A stretch of DNA of 64,000 nucleotides, from contig JAWQUS010000027.1 of the NCBI GenBank assembly GCA_036365455.1, forward strand, positions 10,992,001 to 11,056,000. The letters run 5' to 3'. A model generated the notes under the pieces. The model saw only the letters and a list, made by a program, of their open reading frames with translations. It had not been told where the DNA came from and made no database searches. How positions within the stretch are numbered: position 1 is the stretch's first letter; every line of letters begins with the position of its first letter. The position numbers and the translations under genes were made by a program. This document shows, one piece after another, positions 1 to 14,980 of the stretch. The DNA is from Macrosoma leucophasiata. Its lineage: Eukaryota; Arthropoda; Insecta; Lepidoptera; Hedylidae.

Positions 1-771
1 CGGTGTATCCGCAACACAATTTGACCTAATTATTAATTGACCACACCTGCTCCGTATTTAGAATTTGTTACAATCATTTTATAAAGACTTTTTGATGTGT
101 GAATGTTTATAGGCCAAGTGCTAATTTGAATTATTTTGGTGTATAGCGAAAGTACAAAAATATAAGAAAAAACGGAACTCAGACCATTCGTGCGTCTGTC
201 TGTTTGTCCGAGCCGATTTTCTACTACCCATTGAATTGTAATTTAGTACATACGTGTAAATCAGTGATACCACATATGAATTATGAATGTGTAACTAAAA
301 TAAGTTGATTGAGAAGGTGGATAAATTAAAAAAAAAATTACGAGTATATTGTGTGATGATGTACAGGTCTTATTGTAAGCAATACTTCTACACTACTCAC
401 CACGGCTTCTGTCAAAGATGACTTGGGGTGAATATTATTATTATCGTCAATAAAAGAAAACAATTGAATTTTCAAATGTACGTAGCTTTGAGCATAGTTA
501 TTGAATAAATATTCAATGATTTTTATATGAACATATAATAGTATAGAAAATATCTTTATTGGCAAAGTCCCAAGACAGCAGGTGTACATAGAATATAAAA
601 ACATAAAATTAAAAAAAAAAACAAATTTGTAACATAGGTACTTACTGCAAAAAGTTACTGTCGTCGGCGTGATGTTTGTATACCTTAACAATACTGGCCT
701 ACACCACATCCACTAGCATCAGTGTAGTTATTAGCAGACATAAATTAATTAGTCCTAATTTTAATTTTCAG
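1..771 (+). other. Gαq upstream intron (part)
   Basis: AT-rich sequence ending in a good 3' splice site (pyrimidine tract then AG at 770-771). The earlier Gαq exons, about 100 residues with the P-loop, are not seen here and must lie upstream of the window. A degraded fragment of a repeat with a GTCTGTCTGTT-type motif lies around 190-250. Nothing else is recognised. Confidence 0.7.
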
Positions 772-926
772 GAAAAGGCGGAATTGATATCATCAATTGA
801 CTTTGAAAGTGTAACAACATTCGAGAGTCCTTACGTTGAGGCTATAAAAGCTCTTTGGGCTGATAGGGGCATTGAGGAGTGCTACGATCGTAGGCGAGAG
901 TACCAGCTTACCGACTCTGCGAAATA
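772..926 (+). CDS. Galphaq: Gαq exon, helical-domain part
   Basis: This exon encodes 51 residues plus two bases (TA) of a tyrosine codon. The protein is the alpha subunit of the heterotrimeric Gq protein, which activates phospholipase C-beta at the inner plasma membrane. The translated segment contains [20 protein letters not shown] and [15 protein letters not shown], the strongly conserved end of the helical domain of Gq-class alpha subunits. The frame is phase 0 at 772, after an AG acceptor. The donor is TA|GTATGT at 927. The open frame upstream of 772 is intron read-through. The TA left at the end is completed identically by either of the two downstream alternative exons. Confidence 0.95.
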
Positions 927-948
927 GTATGTATATTTTTATTATTTC

Positions 949-1140
949 TATCCCTACCGATATTATAAATGCGAAAGTAATTTTGACTGTCTGTCTGTCT
1001 GTTACCTTTTCACGTCCAAACGACTGAACCGATTTTAATAAAATTTGGTACAGAGATAGAGTTGATTTTGAGAAATAACATAGGCTACTACTACTTTTTA
1101 ATCGACATACACGCGGGCGAAGCCGCGGGCAACAGCTAGC
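949..1140 (+). repeat. Short lepidopteran interspersed element
   Basis: About 190 bp starting near a TATTATAAATGCGAAAGTAA-like motif, followed by TGTCTGTCTGTCTG, a run resembling ACTGAACCGATTTTAATAAA, and the characteristic end GCGGGCGAAGCCGCGGGC followed by AACAGCTAGC. Related ends appear at about 27853 (+), 45577 (-) and 52154 (-). The class (SINE, Helitron-like or other) cannot be settled by eye. It sits just inside the Gαq intron. Confidence 0.75.
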
Positions 1141-1752
1141 AATAGTTAACATGTAATCTTTAAAATTATTTATAAATTATTCCGTATTTTGATAGATTAC
1201 ATGTTTTTAAGTCGTTTGATGTATAAAAGTTATTTCTTATTTTTTGAGATATGCCTTTTCAATTCTAAAGGTTCGATATATGAAAATTATTTCAAGCTAA
1301 TTTTGCGGCTGTCACACTAAATTAATTAAATATTAAATAGGAGCATATTTCCCTCTCTTTCTTGATATTTGTTAACGGATTTGGTAGATGCAATATGTAC
1401 AACATCATTTTTTTAATCGATATCGATAATTATTTGAAAATACAATCTGTAAAAATAGTTTATTATACACTCTTACTTTTTAAACATATATTTTCGCCAT
1501 TGTTCTTTACGGAACAATTATGTTTTTTTACTTGTGAATGATAGCTAAAGTTTGAGTAAAAAAATACCGGTATAGTTATCATTCCACTTCTGATTATAAA
1601 TGAAGACATTTGTTTTATTCATCTTGATCATATAGTCCTCCATTTCTCTCAATAAAATACAAAGTGGCTGGCTTTTTGTCATGAAATATTTTTGTAAGTT
1701 TTTAAGGAGCTCTGTGGTTAGTTTATTTATAATAATTAAATAGGATGATCAC

Positions 1753-2152
1753 CAGACGAGACAATGTCTGTGGGTTAAAATAAAATACGCTTACACTCAC
1801 AGCCCTACACTAGGTATAAACCTGTGTCATGGATGCCGTTGTACACATACAACACATACACAAACACCCAGACTCGAAACAAATATCTGTAGGCCATACA
1901 AATATTTGTCCCGATGCGCAGACGAGACAATGTCTGTGGGTTAAAATAAAATACGCTTACACTCACAGCCCTACACTAGGTAGGTATAAACCTGTGTCGT
2001 GGATGCCGTTGTACACATACAACACATACACAAACACCCAGACCCGAAACAAATATCTGTAGGCCATACAAATATTTGTCCCGGTGCGGGAATCGAACCC
2101 GCGACCCTTCGAATCAAACGATCGTCTCACGCCGCTGGGCTTACCGGGTTGT
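1753..2152 (-). repeat. tRNA-derived SINE with a tandem-duplicated tail
   Basis: On the minus strand this reads as a tRNA-like head (box B equivalent GGTTCGATTCC, about 2083-2152) followed by a tail with ATTTGTATGGCC and the conserved ACACAGGTTTATACC. The tail segment is present twice in tandem: the unit beginning CAGACGAGACAATGTCTGTG occurs at 1753 and again at 1919, 166 bp apart. The same SINE family is at 18711, 23548, 32592, 38571 and 40087. It lies in the Gαq intron before the alternative exon pair. Confidence 0.85.
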
Positions 2153-2986
2153 CAAACTTATTCCAGTAGGTTCCACTAGTCTTATACAATTGTATTGACA
2201 ATAGTTTACAAACATCATGATGGAGTCATGATGTTGATTTTGATGTTCAATAAAACATCATTCATCGATGTCTTGAAACTGATGTAACCATAGATGATGA
2301 GTAATGCAACAGACAATCGTTTTATAGTATGTCGCACTGAACAATTACAACATATCTATTTTAAACATATCTGTCTGTGGTTATTCAAAGCATTGTATCG
2401 ACTCGACATTAAATTGTTGAAATATTTGGTCATTTGTTTATTTATGCTATCTATAATAATATATATTTCCGTGTGTTGGTCTCGTCTCTAATATAAATAA
2501 TAGTTTTTTTCTCATTTTGGTATATAATTATCGAAGTAATTATGGAATTTATATATATTTAACTCTTATAAAAACAAATTGAGTTGAGAATGTATTTACT
2601 TGCCGATTTGTAATAAAATTGTATTCTATTTATATTATTATCTATTCAGCTGTTTTGGTGTGATTAGAGTTGACAAAAACTGTACGCAAAAGGGGCTTGA
2701 AATCAATCTCGAATAATATTTTATTGTGCATATAGAACACAATTTTATTCCAAAAATTGTTTTGTTTTTCTTGAACAGAATATTTAATTTACAGTTACAA
2801 CTTTTATTAAATTTTGATTGAATTAGTATGTGTATTTACTTAGTAATATTTGTTTACGCTGGAATTGTAAAATGGACACAAGATTAAAACGTGTACATTA
2901 TAATTTGGGTATTTTGAGATAGCTAAATAATTTTTCAACAGCATCATAATAGTAGCTCCGAGACTGAAGAGAACGTTTTTGTGTAG

Positions 2987-3115
2987 TTATTTGCAGGAGA
3001 TTGACCGCGTCGCGGCACCAAATTACTTACCAACCGAACAAGACATTCTCCGTGTGAGAGTGCCCACTACGGGTATAATCGAGTACCCATTTGACTTGGA
3101 AGAGATCAGATTTAG
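2987..3115 (+). CDS. Galphaq: Gαq mutually exclusive exon, version a (ubiquitous-like)
   Basis: 129 bp encoding a Tyr-Tyr-Leu start and then residues including [20 protein letters not shown] and [17 protein letters not shown]. This is the linker-2/switch I region, with the conserved Arg-Val-x-Thr-Thr-Gly segment that contacts nucleotide and Mg2+. The acceptor is GTGTAG at 2981-2986; the CAG at 2994-2996 is not the splice site, because using it would break the frame and lose the YYL residues. The donor is AG|GTAACA at 3116. Its length and phases equal those of 3473-3601, so only one of the two can be used per mRNA. The ending DLEEIRFR resembles the general (non-visual) Gq form. Confidence 0.93.
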
Positions 3116-3472
3116 GTAACAACATATAAAGAAATCAAGATCGTGCATGTTTATGCTTAAAAATGCATGTTGTGTTTGTTTATTAAAATAATGGGTACTT
3201 ACGGTACTTCCTTGTTATTTTCATGTTCTTATTTGTGTCTTATTTCTGTTGTGGGAATTTGCTGTTCTTTATCACTTACCATAAAATATAGTTATATTTT
3301 GTTTAATGATATCTAATAACAGGATAAATAATAAATTATACAGGGAATTAATATGATTTTCCTTAAACAGGATATTTCGAGACTGTGATTTGTAATTGCA
3401 GCACTAATATTTACTCACAGTAAATTCCCATTGCATGCATGTGATGCTTTAGTTGCATGGACTTCGTTACAG

Positions 3473-3601
3473 TTATTTAAGCGATCTGGGCCGGATTGAG
3501 GAACCAGATTACCTTCCTACTGAACAGGATATCTTGCGAGCTCGACAGCCCACCACAGGCATTCTTGAGTACCCTTTTGATCTTGACGGCATCATATTTA
3601 G
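3473..3601 (+). CDS. Galphaq: Gαq mutually exclusive exon, version b (visual-like)
   Basis: 129 bp, the same length and phase as the exon at 2987. It encodes [20 protein letters not shown] and then [20 protein letters not shown]. The acceptor is TTACAG at 3472 and the donor AG|GTATGT at 3602. From memory of the fly gene, the YYLSDLxRIE...DLDGI version belongs to the photoreceptor Gαq isoform, so this copy is probably the visual-type exon. Oddity: Gln replaces the usual Val in RARVPTTG, two residues before the switch I Thr. The frame continues correctly into 8719. Confidence 0.93.
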
Positions 3602-3870
3602 GTATGTTAAAGTTGAAAGCAGAACGAGTTCCTGTAGTCAGCTAAAATACATCGATATTATGTGGTAATCATGGTGTCGGTTTTCGAAGATCTCCCTTGC
3701 TAGACCACTGGATCCTTCTTGTTATATAATTTGAATATGGTAGATCTCCTGTTCAATAATTACTAGTACTCGATTGATTTGATGAGCTAGTATCAGCTCT
3801 TGACCATTTACTTTAGCGATTTATTTTGTTTCCTTGTGCCATCTTCCTTACAAGCTGTATGACATTCGCC

Positions 3871-4000
3871 TCTTTACAAGAATAATGTGACATTTCATAT
3901 AGAACGATTTAGATGAAATGTCACGTTATTCTTGTAAGAATAATGTTGCATTTCATAAAGAACGATTTAGATGAAATGTTACATTATTCTTGTAAAGAAG
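3871..4000. repeat. Double hairpin (two tandem inverted repeats)
   Basis: Two successive stem-loops. Each has arms of roughly AATAATGTGACATTTCAT and its complement around the same 14-base loop AGAACGATTTAG-type core. The outer flanks TCTTTACAAG and CTTGTAAAGA also pair, so the whole 130 bp can fold as one palindrome. The unit is duplicated with a few substitutions. Probably a MITE dimer, in the intron downstream of Gαq exon b. Confidence 0.75.
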
Positions 4001-4323
4001 CGATATATTCCGATTATTTATACTCACCGCCCTTCACCATACGCTGATTTCTAAGGCTTCGGACCCTATATCAGATCTTAATAATTTGGTCAAGGTAGTT
4101 GGGTATTGTTCTCCCTCGCACTTTGCAACTTTCACATTGTAATAGGTTGAGGAAAAAGTCTTTTCGCATTATAGTATGTATGAACTTGTAATAAAATCTC
4201 TTTGGCTGTAGTATTTGTATCTGGCTGGTTTTGGTATCATTGAAAGTTAAAATTTTAAAGAACATAATTCCAAATTCAAATTAGGCAAATGTGTGATATT
4301 CATTTGTATTTCGTACTGTTAAG

Positions 4324-5214
4324 ATGAGTGAATCTAATGAAGAAATTCGATACATTTTAAAATTTTACTACAAAAAAGGTAAAAATGCAACGCAAGCAGC
4401 GAAAAAAATTTGCGATGTTTATGGACCTAGTGCAGTGTCTGTGAGAGTAGCACAAATTTGGTTTAAGCGTTTTCAATCCGGAAATTTTGATGTCAAAGAT
4501 GCACCTCGCTCTGGTCGCCCTATTACGGATAAAATGGATGTCATTTTTGAAAAAGTGGAGCAAGATCGACATATTGGTAGTTACGACGTAGCTGAAGAAC
4601 TGAGAATTGATCACAAAACAGTTTTGGCGCATTTGAAAAAAGCTGGGTACAAAAAAAAGCGATCGATCGATATTTGGGTACCTCACGAGCTCACTGAAAG
4701 AAACCTAATGAACCGTGTACTCATTTGTGATTCTTTATTACGACGTAATGAAACCGAATCATTTTTGAAGAAGCTGATAACTGGTGATGAAAAGTGGATC
4801 ACGTACGACAAGAACGTGCGAAAAAGGTCGTGGTCAAAGGCCGGTCAGGCTTCACAGACTGTGGCGAAACCCGGGTTAACTCGCAATAAGGTGATGTTGT
4901 GTGTGTGGTGGGATTGGAAGGGCATTATTCATTATGAGCTATTACCACCAGGCAGGACTATCGATTCTGAGCTCTACTGCGAACAACTGATGAGATTAAA
5001 GCAAGAAGTTGAGAGAAAGCGGCCGGAATTGATCAACAGAAGGGGTGTGGTGTTTCATCATGATAACGCTACACCTCACACATCTATAGCCACTCAGCAA
5101 AAATTAAGAGAGTTTGGCTGGGAGGTGTTAATGCATCCGCCGTATAGTCCTGACCTTGCACCTTCAAGATTTCCACCTGTTTCGGTCTCTTCAGAATTCT
5201 TTATGCAATGTTAG
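4324..5214 (+). pseudogene. Mariner transposase, frameshifted first part
   Basis: Begins MSESNEEIRYILKFYYKKGK. The N-terminal paired-like helix-turn-helix DNA-binding domain covers roughly residues 1-110 and the linker motif WVPHELTERN follows. The DD34D catalytic core begins with TGDEKW (first Asp) and HHDNA (second Asp). Compared with the duplicate downstream, one extra A in the codons after LAPS shifts the frame and destroys the third catalytic Asp (normally SPDLAPSDFHLF), replacing the C-terminus with unrelated residues up to 5214. Arg is also changed to Thr in the HDNARPH motif. Cecropia/Hsmar1-like by its N-terminus and terminal repeats. Not expected to be active. Confidence 0.9.
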
Positions 5215-5226
5215 GTTAACATCACG

Positions 5227-5874
5227 TATTTGAAAAAAGCTGGGTACAAAAAAAAGCTCGATATTTGGGTACCTCACGAGCTCACTGAAAGAAACCTAAT
5301 GAACCGTGTACTCATTTGTGATTCTTTATTACGACGTAATGAAACCGAATCATTTTTGAAGAAGCTGATAACTGGTGATGAAAAGTGGATCACGTACGAC
5401 AAGAACGTGCGAAAAAGGTCGTGGTCAAAGGCCGGTCAGGCTTCACAGACTGTGGCGAAACCCGAGTTAACTCGCAATAAGGTGATGTTGTGTGTGTGGT
5501 GGGATTGGAGGGGCATTATTCATTATGAGCTATTACCACCAGGCAGGACTATCGATTCTGAGCTCTACTGCGAACAACTGATGAGATTAAAGCTAGAAGT
5601 TGAGAGAAAGCGGCCGGAATTGATCAACAGAAGGGATGTGGTGTTTCATCATGATAACGCTAGACCTCACACATCTATAGCCACTCAGCAAAAATTAAGA
5701 GAGTTTGGCTGGGAGGTGTTAATGCATCCGCCGTATAGTCCTGACCTTGCACCTTCAGATTTCCACCTGTTTCGGTCTCTTCAGAATTCTTTATGCAATG
5801 TTAGGTTAACATCACGAGAGGACTGCCAAATCCACTTGTCGCCGTATTTTGATGAGAAGTCCCAAAATTTTTAA
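5227..5874 (+). pseudogene. Mariner transposase, duplicated C-terminal part
   Basis: Starts abruptly inside the transposase at the equivalent of KKAGYKKKLDIWVPHELTER, so the DNA-binding domain is missing. It keeps all three catalytic positions (TGDEKW, HHDNARPH, SPDLAPSDFHLF). It ends early at a TAA after DEKSQNF, whereas the copies at 47 kb and 52 kb continue with YSNGI and end in NGTYIL; a short loss around the TTTTTAAAGC run explains the stop. It also lacks the extra A found in the first part, so the duplication either predates that mutation or came from another copy. Confidence 0.88.
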
Positions 5875-6022
5875 AGCAATGGGATCATGTCGCTACCTAC
5901 AAGATGGCAAAAGGTTATCGAATAAAATGGTACATACATACTTTAGTTAAATTTAAATAAACCATATTAAAAAATGTTTTGAATTATCTTAAAAATGCGA
6001 AGAAACTTTTTCCCCAACCTTA

Positions 6023-8866
<2,844 letters not shown>

Positions 8867-9182
8867 TAATTGTCTTTTATTCTTCATAGTTTTAGACCAA
8901 ACGCATTTGATACACTTGGTAGGTACGCATAAGTACGGGGATCATTTTATTTAGATCTGATAATTTCTCAAAACTTTCTAAGACCATACAAGCACAAAAC
9001 ACATGCATAAAAATGGACATCATCGACGACACAACGCAGTGGATATACACAATTTTGTGGAATTAATGGCTTATCAATAATACGTGACTTTTTTTTTTAT
9101 AGGTAAATATCATGTTTTCGAAATACGTTTAAATAGGGCTTAAATATTATTTTGGACAGTGTAATCAACTCGTTGAGATTAA

Positions 9183-10737
<1,555 letters not shown>

Positions 10738-10845
10738 GTCTCCAAAAAGATGCAAGCAGTGCGCGCGAGTTCATTCTGCGAATGTTCGTCGACCTCAACC
10801 CTGATGCGGAGAAAATTATTTACTCCCATTTCACTTGCGCGACAG
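10738..10845 (+). CDS. Galphaq: Gαq exon, effector-region helix
   Basis: Encodes [20 protein letters not shown] and [16 protein letters not shown]. It includes the TCAT box (G5), which contacts the guanine base. Acceptor ATACACAG at 10737, donor ACAG|GTGAGT at 10846. The first residues, LQKDASS, differ from the common PQRDAxxA of animal Gq; the rest is highly conserved. This is the general-type C-terminal half rather than the fly photoreceptor-specific one. Confidence 0.96.
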
Positions 10846-10991
10846 GTGAGTTCCAATCCATATCCCTTTGAGTACCTAGTGCAAGAAAAAGAAGAAAAAA
10901 ACATAATATTCGAATGAATTTGCATTGATCGGTATATCAAAAAACACCTCATATGTAATCGTGCAGCTTACAAATTTTGTTGCTATTTTTT

Positions 10992-11271
10992 TATGTAACA
11001 AGTGTGGTGAAAGAGCTTGCAGTGCGAAATGTTAAGTGATCCCTGCAGCCTAATGTGTCAAAAAAACCAAAGGACAAATGCAGATGCGTCGCCACCCCTG
11101 AGACCTTAGTTCTTATATCTTTGTTCTAGTTATTACGGGGCCAAACATTACCATCTAACCGGAACACGATAATGCTGAACACTACCATTTAGCGGCAGAT
11201 AGATTAGGTAATGCTGTGGTACCTACGCCCGTGAGCTCCATCACCAGAGCTCTACCACCAGTAAATATTGT
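10992..11271 (+). repeat. Interspersed repeat R, copy 1
   Basis: About 280 bp sharing the whole course of the repeat at 40371-40647: AAGTGATGACTGCAGCC-like start, CAAATGCAGATGCG, ACATTACCATCT, AACACTACCATTTAGCGGCA, and an end with GAGCTCTACCACCAGTAAA. Directly followed (11298-11341) by two tandem copies of a 22-bp unit, CCTTTTGCGCTCGCCGATTG. Class not known. In the last Gαq intron. Confidence 0.8.
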
Positions 11272-11364
11272 CACTTGAATATTGCGCTTGGACTAAGAGC
11301 CTTTTGCGCTCGCCGATTGCCTTTTGCGCTCGCCGATTGCCTGGTGAAGTAGACAAGTTTTTTT

Positions 11365-11637
11365 TTTATGTAATGGAAGTGACAAACAAGCATGCAGTTT
11401 ACATTGATGTTAAGTGATGACTGCAGCCTTTAGACACCCACACAAAGACCAAGGTCAAAATGCAGATGCCTTACCACTCCTGAGGTCTAAGGTGTTATGC
11501 CTCTGCCGGAAATTACAGGGCCGTACATTACCACCTGACCGGAACACGGTTGTGCTGAACACTACCATTTAGCGGCAAGTATATTAGTTAATGCGGTGAT
11601 GCCTACGCACGCGAGCTCCGTCACTGGAGCTTTACAA
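11365..11637 (+). repeat. Interspersed repeat R, copy 2
   Basis: A second, same-orientation copy of R beginning AAACAAGCATGCAGTTTACA, with the same internal words and ending GAGCTCCGTCACTGGAGC. Together with the copy at 10992 and the 22-bp tandem repeat it makes a local head-to-tail cluster in the last Gαq intron. Confidence 0.8.
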
Positions 11638-12204
11638 GTACTGTTTCGAGACGAGTCGCATATGTACGCCTAACTAGACTGCACTATACCAATTCATACA
11701 AATTGTAGTTGTACCCTTTCATTTGTTCATATTACTGCGAATATATACAAAAACTCACATTATGCATAGTTATTTCACTTATTACAATTTTTTGTACTAA
11801 TTTTGCCCGCGAGCGGACAGCAAAGCCGCTCTAAACGGTATAAAATTAACTATTATAATTAATAACAGCTGACTTGTCTAGGATGAAATCCCACTTTGTG
11901 ATATATTATCTTTAAACAAACGTGTAAAGCATGTAGAGAAAAGTATCATAGTATCATCGTATAGGAGAATGAATAAAAAAAACTTCAAAATCACTGTTTT
12001 AACAACGATTTAGGCACAAAAAGATGTTTATTGCTTATACTTACGCTAATTATTAATTCCTTACCATGACAAGTTTATTATTATCAAAATATCATTCAAC
12101 GTTACCTTTGCATACCATGGATACCTACCAACTTAATATTTATTATTTTATTTATAGATTTATTACTATGATGACGTCAACAGTAGTTTTAATATTTAAA
12201 AAAA

Positions 12205-12375
12205 ACGTATTTGCACGCCTGTAATCCTCGAAGGGGTAGGCAGAGGTAAATGCATGCATTCAAGCATACATGCAAACATCCACCATTCGCCGGTTACGTT
12301 TTTGCCCATGTAACAGGTGGCGAGCCTCCGGGCACATTATCAAACTCCGAGCTACTGGGAATGTTCCAGGAAATG
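12205..12375 (-). repeat. SINE S2 fragment
   Basis: Shares CGCCTGTAATCCTCGAAGGG, GGTAGGCAGAGG and CATGTAACAGGTGGCGA with the longer copy at 44096-44403, which carries a tRNA-like head. Here the tRNA-like part is missing, so this is a truncated copy. Confidence 0.7.
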
Positions 12376-12831
12376 GAAAAAAAAACTAATTAGGAACTAT
12401 TTAGCACAAAAAATATAAAAGCCTCGTCGCTGCACTTTAGCGACAAAGATAAAAGATGTGTCAGCAAAAATATGTTTACAAAGTTAACAAAATCACTACG
12501 TTACTCCTATGTTATTTTATCAAAAGATCTCTATTAAAAAAGATAGAGGAACAAAAATCAGTACTGGTGAGATAAGGCCACCAGAAATATCGGATCCTAT
12601 CCCCGAAGACTTGTTTCATAAACATTTGTTATTTTTTTTATGTTATTAACTACTTTCGTGGCATTACATGTTATCTCATGTCGACTTCATACTTAAAATA
12701 TGAGAATTGTTTAAAAAACGATAAGAATATAATACATATAGTAATAACTAAGTCAATCCGGATTTGTACCGATTCGAGGTTGTTCAAAACTTTTAATAAG
12801 TATAATTGAATAATATACCGTTGTATTGCAG

Positions 12832-12914
12832 ATACTGAAAACATCCGGTTCGTGTTTGCCGCGGTGAAAGACACAATCCTACAGTCCAATCTAAAGGAGT
12901 ACAACCTCGTGTAA
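12832..12914 (+). CDS. Galphaq: Gαq terminal exon and stop
   Basis: Encodes [20 protein letters not shown] and then LKEYNLV followed by TAA at 12912-12914. The extreme C-terminus EYNLV is the receptor-recognition tail of the Gq class. Acceptor TTGCAG at 12831. Summed over the exons used in one transcript, the window holds 252 residues of a protein that is normally about 353 residues long, so about 100 N-terminal residues lie upstream. Confidence 0.97.
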
Positions 12915-14980
12915 GCTACATCGTGCTCTCCACACAAAATCTGTGATTGTGTATAACTTATAATTTAAACATCATCACTTCAGGACAGAATGTGTATATT
13001 CACGAACTGAGATCGGATGGACGAACTTATTCATCTTAAAATGATTTATGAGAAATTAAGGTTAGATTGTAAGTCATTTAACCCAAAACTAGCACCAGGT
13101 CGGGGGCACTACATTCGTTCTCGATCCGAACGGATCGCTTTACGATGCGTCAGGTTTTTTGACATGTTTTTTTATTGATGAAAGTTATTCACGACTTATG
13201 TATGTGTCTGTATCGGTAAATCGTGCATTTTAAAAGTTATGGTGAGTTTCAGCCTCGCCGTGAGCTGCTTTTAGTCATTGTTTTAGGGATTTTTTGTAAA
13301 GTTTGTTGCCATAATACCTTTTTACATTAGTATACATTTATTATCCAGACGAATGGATTCGAACAAACTAGTCCAATGAACTTCGCGTGTTTCGTGTGAT
13401 CCTCGTGGGTCGGGACGAGACTCCCGGACGTATCGATCGGGATGCCGCACTGCGGGGTATTTGTTTGACTTAGGTGCCCTAAAGTCAATTTTGTCATACT
13501 AAGGGCCGATTCGACCAAAGCATATTTATTATAGGATCTTAATATTTCGCTAGCTTTAAGTAACACCCCAAAATCTAACCATTTAAAATATTTCCTGTTC
13601 CCATATAAGTATCATAAACTATAAAGGGCACAAGTGATTTGCAATACTATCTACAATCCCATATAATCATTACACACCTGTTTTCATAAGTTATAAATCC
13701 AATTTGTGTATGTAATAATTTTGAAATACGTTGAAGACACGATTGGTCGAATCTAGCCTAAGTAATATAAATGAATACACTGGAGTGTTTGCCGCTATTT
13801 ATTATAAGGTATTTATTGGAGAGACGCGGTCGGTCGGGGCCGCTGCTGTCATCGGCCCTCTCCATGCAACGATTCAATTTTACCGTTTGTTCTGTTAGCT
13901 TGAATGATTTATATTTGTATTTTAATAACTATTGCGTTAATTTTGTACATTGGAATTTTGTTACTCGATATATGTTATATGTTATTATTTAAGCTGTTTA
14001 TATTTAAAAATGGTGTTTTTCTACACGAATTGACTTCACGCTAAATGTTTTACGTTAACTGTAGGCTTTGTGTACGCAGTGGTCTGGTGTATTCGGTTTC
14101 TTCCTAATGTTATCTGTGTATGAGAAATTCCATTCTGCTAGCCGTATGAAAAGTATAGGAAGTTACTACGTTAGTTGTGTAAGGACATTTTTGATGCATT
14201 TGATATAAACTTTTTTTACTAGTAACCAGAAGGAATAATTACACTAAATCAAATTGTGAATTGTAAAAACCGATACCGATGTTTTTGCACGAAAGCTTTT
14301 ACCACAGGAATGTAATATATTGTACATTTGGGTCTAAATGTGCTGAGTGAATTGAGCTGACAGTTCAGTGCCAAGTTTTGCTATTGGCAACATTTTTATG
14401 TAACGTCAAGCACAAATAAATATTTATAATTGTTTTCCATATTTTAGAATATTTTAATTACGCTATGCTTAATTTAGTGTGTTGCTTCGTGTTATTATTT
14501 AGTTTTATGTATAATAAGAAACAAAGTTTCTATTTTGAAGATATATAACTTATTGTATTAACTTATTTGTTGTTGTGACTTGGTTTCTTCTATGGTACAT
14601 TGTAAGCTTTTCGACTTCTACGATGAACAAGCATTACGATCGACAACTGTCAATAGCAAAACTGTTTGCTTTATTTAAGATACAGCTGTCTAAGATGCTC
14701 AAAAAATAAATGTGAATTTGAAACTTAGCGCACAATATTGGAACAGTCTTTTGATGTTACCCACTGAAGTGCAATCTGTGTATGCCCTGTACATAGATAC
14801 TATATTTCGTTTGTGCAATTGTACAGCAATATTGATGATTTGGGATGTATTTGATGTACAATGGACATCGGCCCACGTGCTTCGAGCATTGCGCCGCGCT
14901 ACAAAACCTTTAACGTTTAATTCACGTGCAATAAAATGTTACGTCTTCATGTTTGTAAGCGCCCAGTAAACAGGTTCCAT
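12915..14980 (+). other. Probable Gαq 3' UTR and downstream region
   Basis: AT-rich non-coding sequence after the Gαq stop. Candidate polyadenylation signals AATAAA occur at 14415, 14705 and 14930. Where transcription ends cannot be decided from the sequence. Small open frames here show no recognisable protein features. Confidence 0.5.

Larger units (their letters stand above)
4142..6022 (+). mobile_element. Rearranged mariner element (copy 1) in a Gαq intron
   Basis: Terminal inverted repeats of about 28-30 bp (AGGTTGAGGAAAAAGTCTTT at the left; the complement of AGGTTGGGGAAAAAGTTTCT at the right) flanked by TA dinucleotides. This is the usual arrangement of a Tc1/mariner element. Length is about 1.88 kb against about 1.28 kb for the copy at 47271. 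The excess is an internal partial tandem duplication: after base ~5226 the element restarts at the point equivalent to ~4630. Inserted in sense orientation in the Gαq intron between 3601 and 8719. Confidence 0.92.

Noticed and set aside
1829..2062. Plus-strand open frame with repeated VVHIQHIHKHPD-like peptide
   Set aside because: It is the duplicated SINE tail read in one frame, not a protein.
2994..2996. CAG as the splice acceptor of Gαq exon a
   Set aside because: It would drop the conserved Tyr-Tyr-Leu and change the phase; the TAG at 2984-2986 keeps the frame and the residues.
13327..13566. Small minus-strand open frame in the Gαq 3' region
   Set aside because: No start context, no family features, and in likely 3' UTR.
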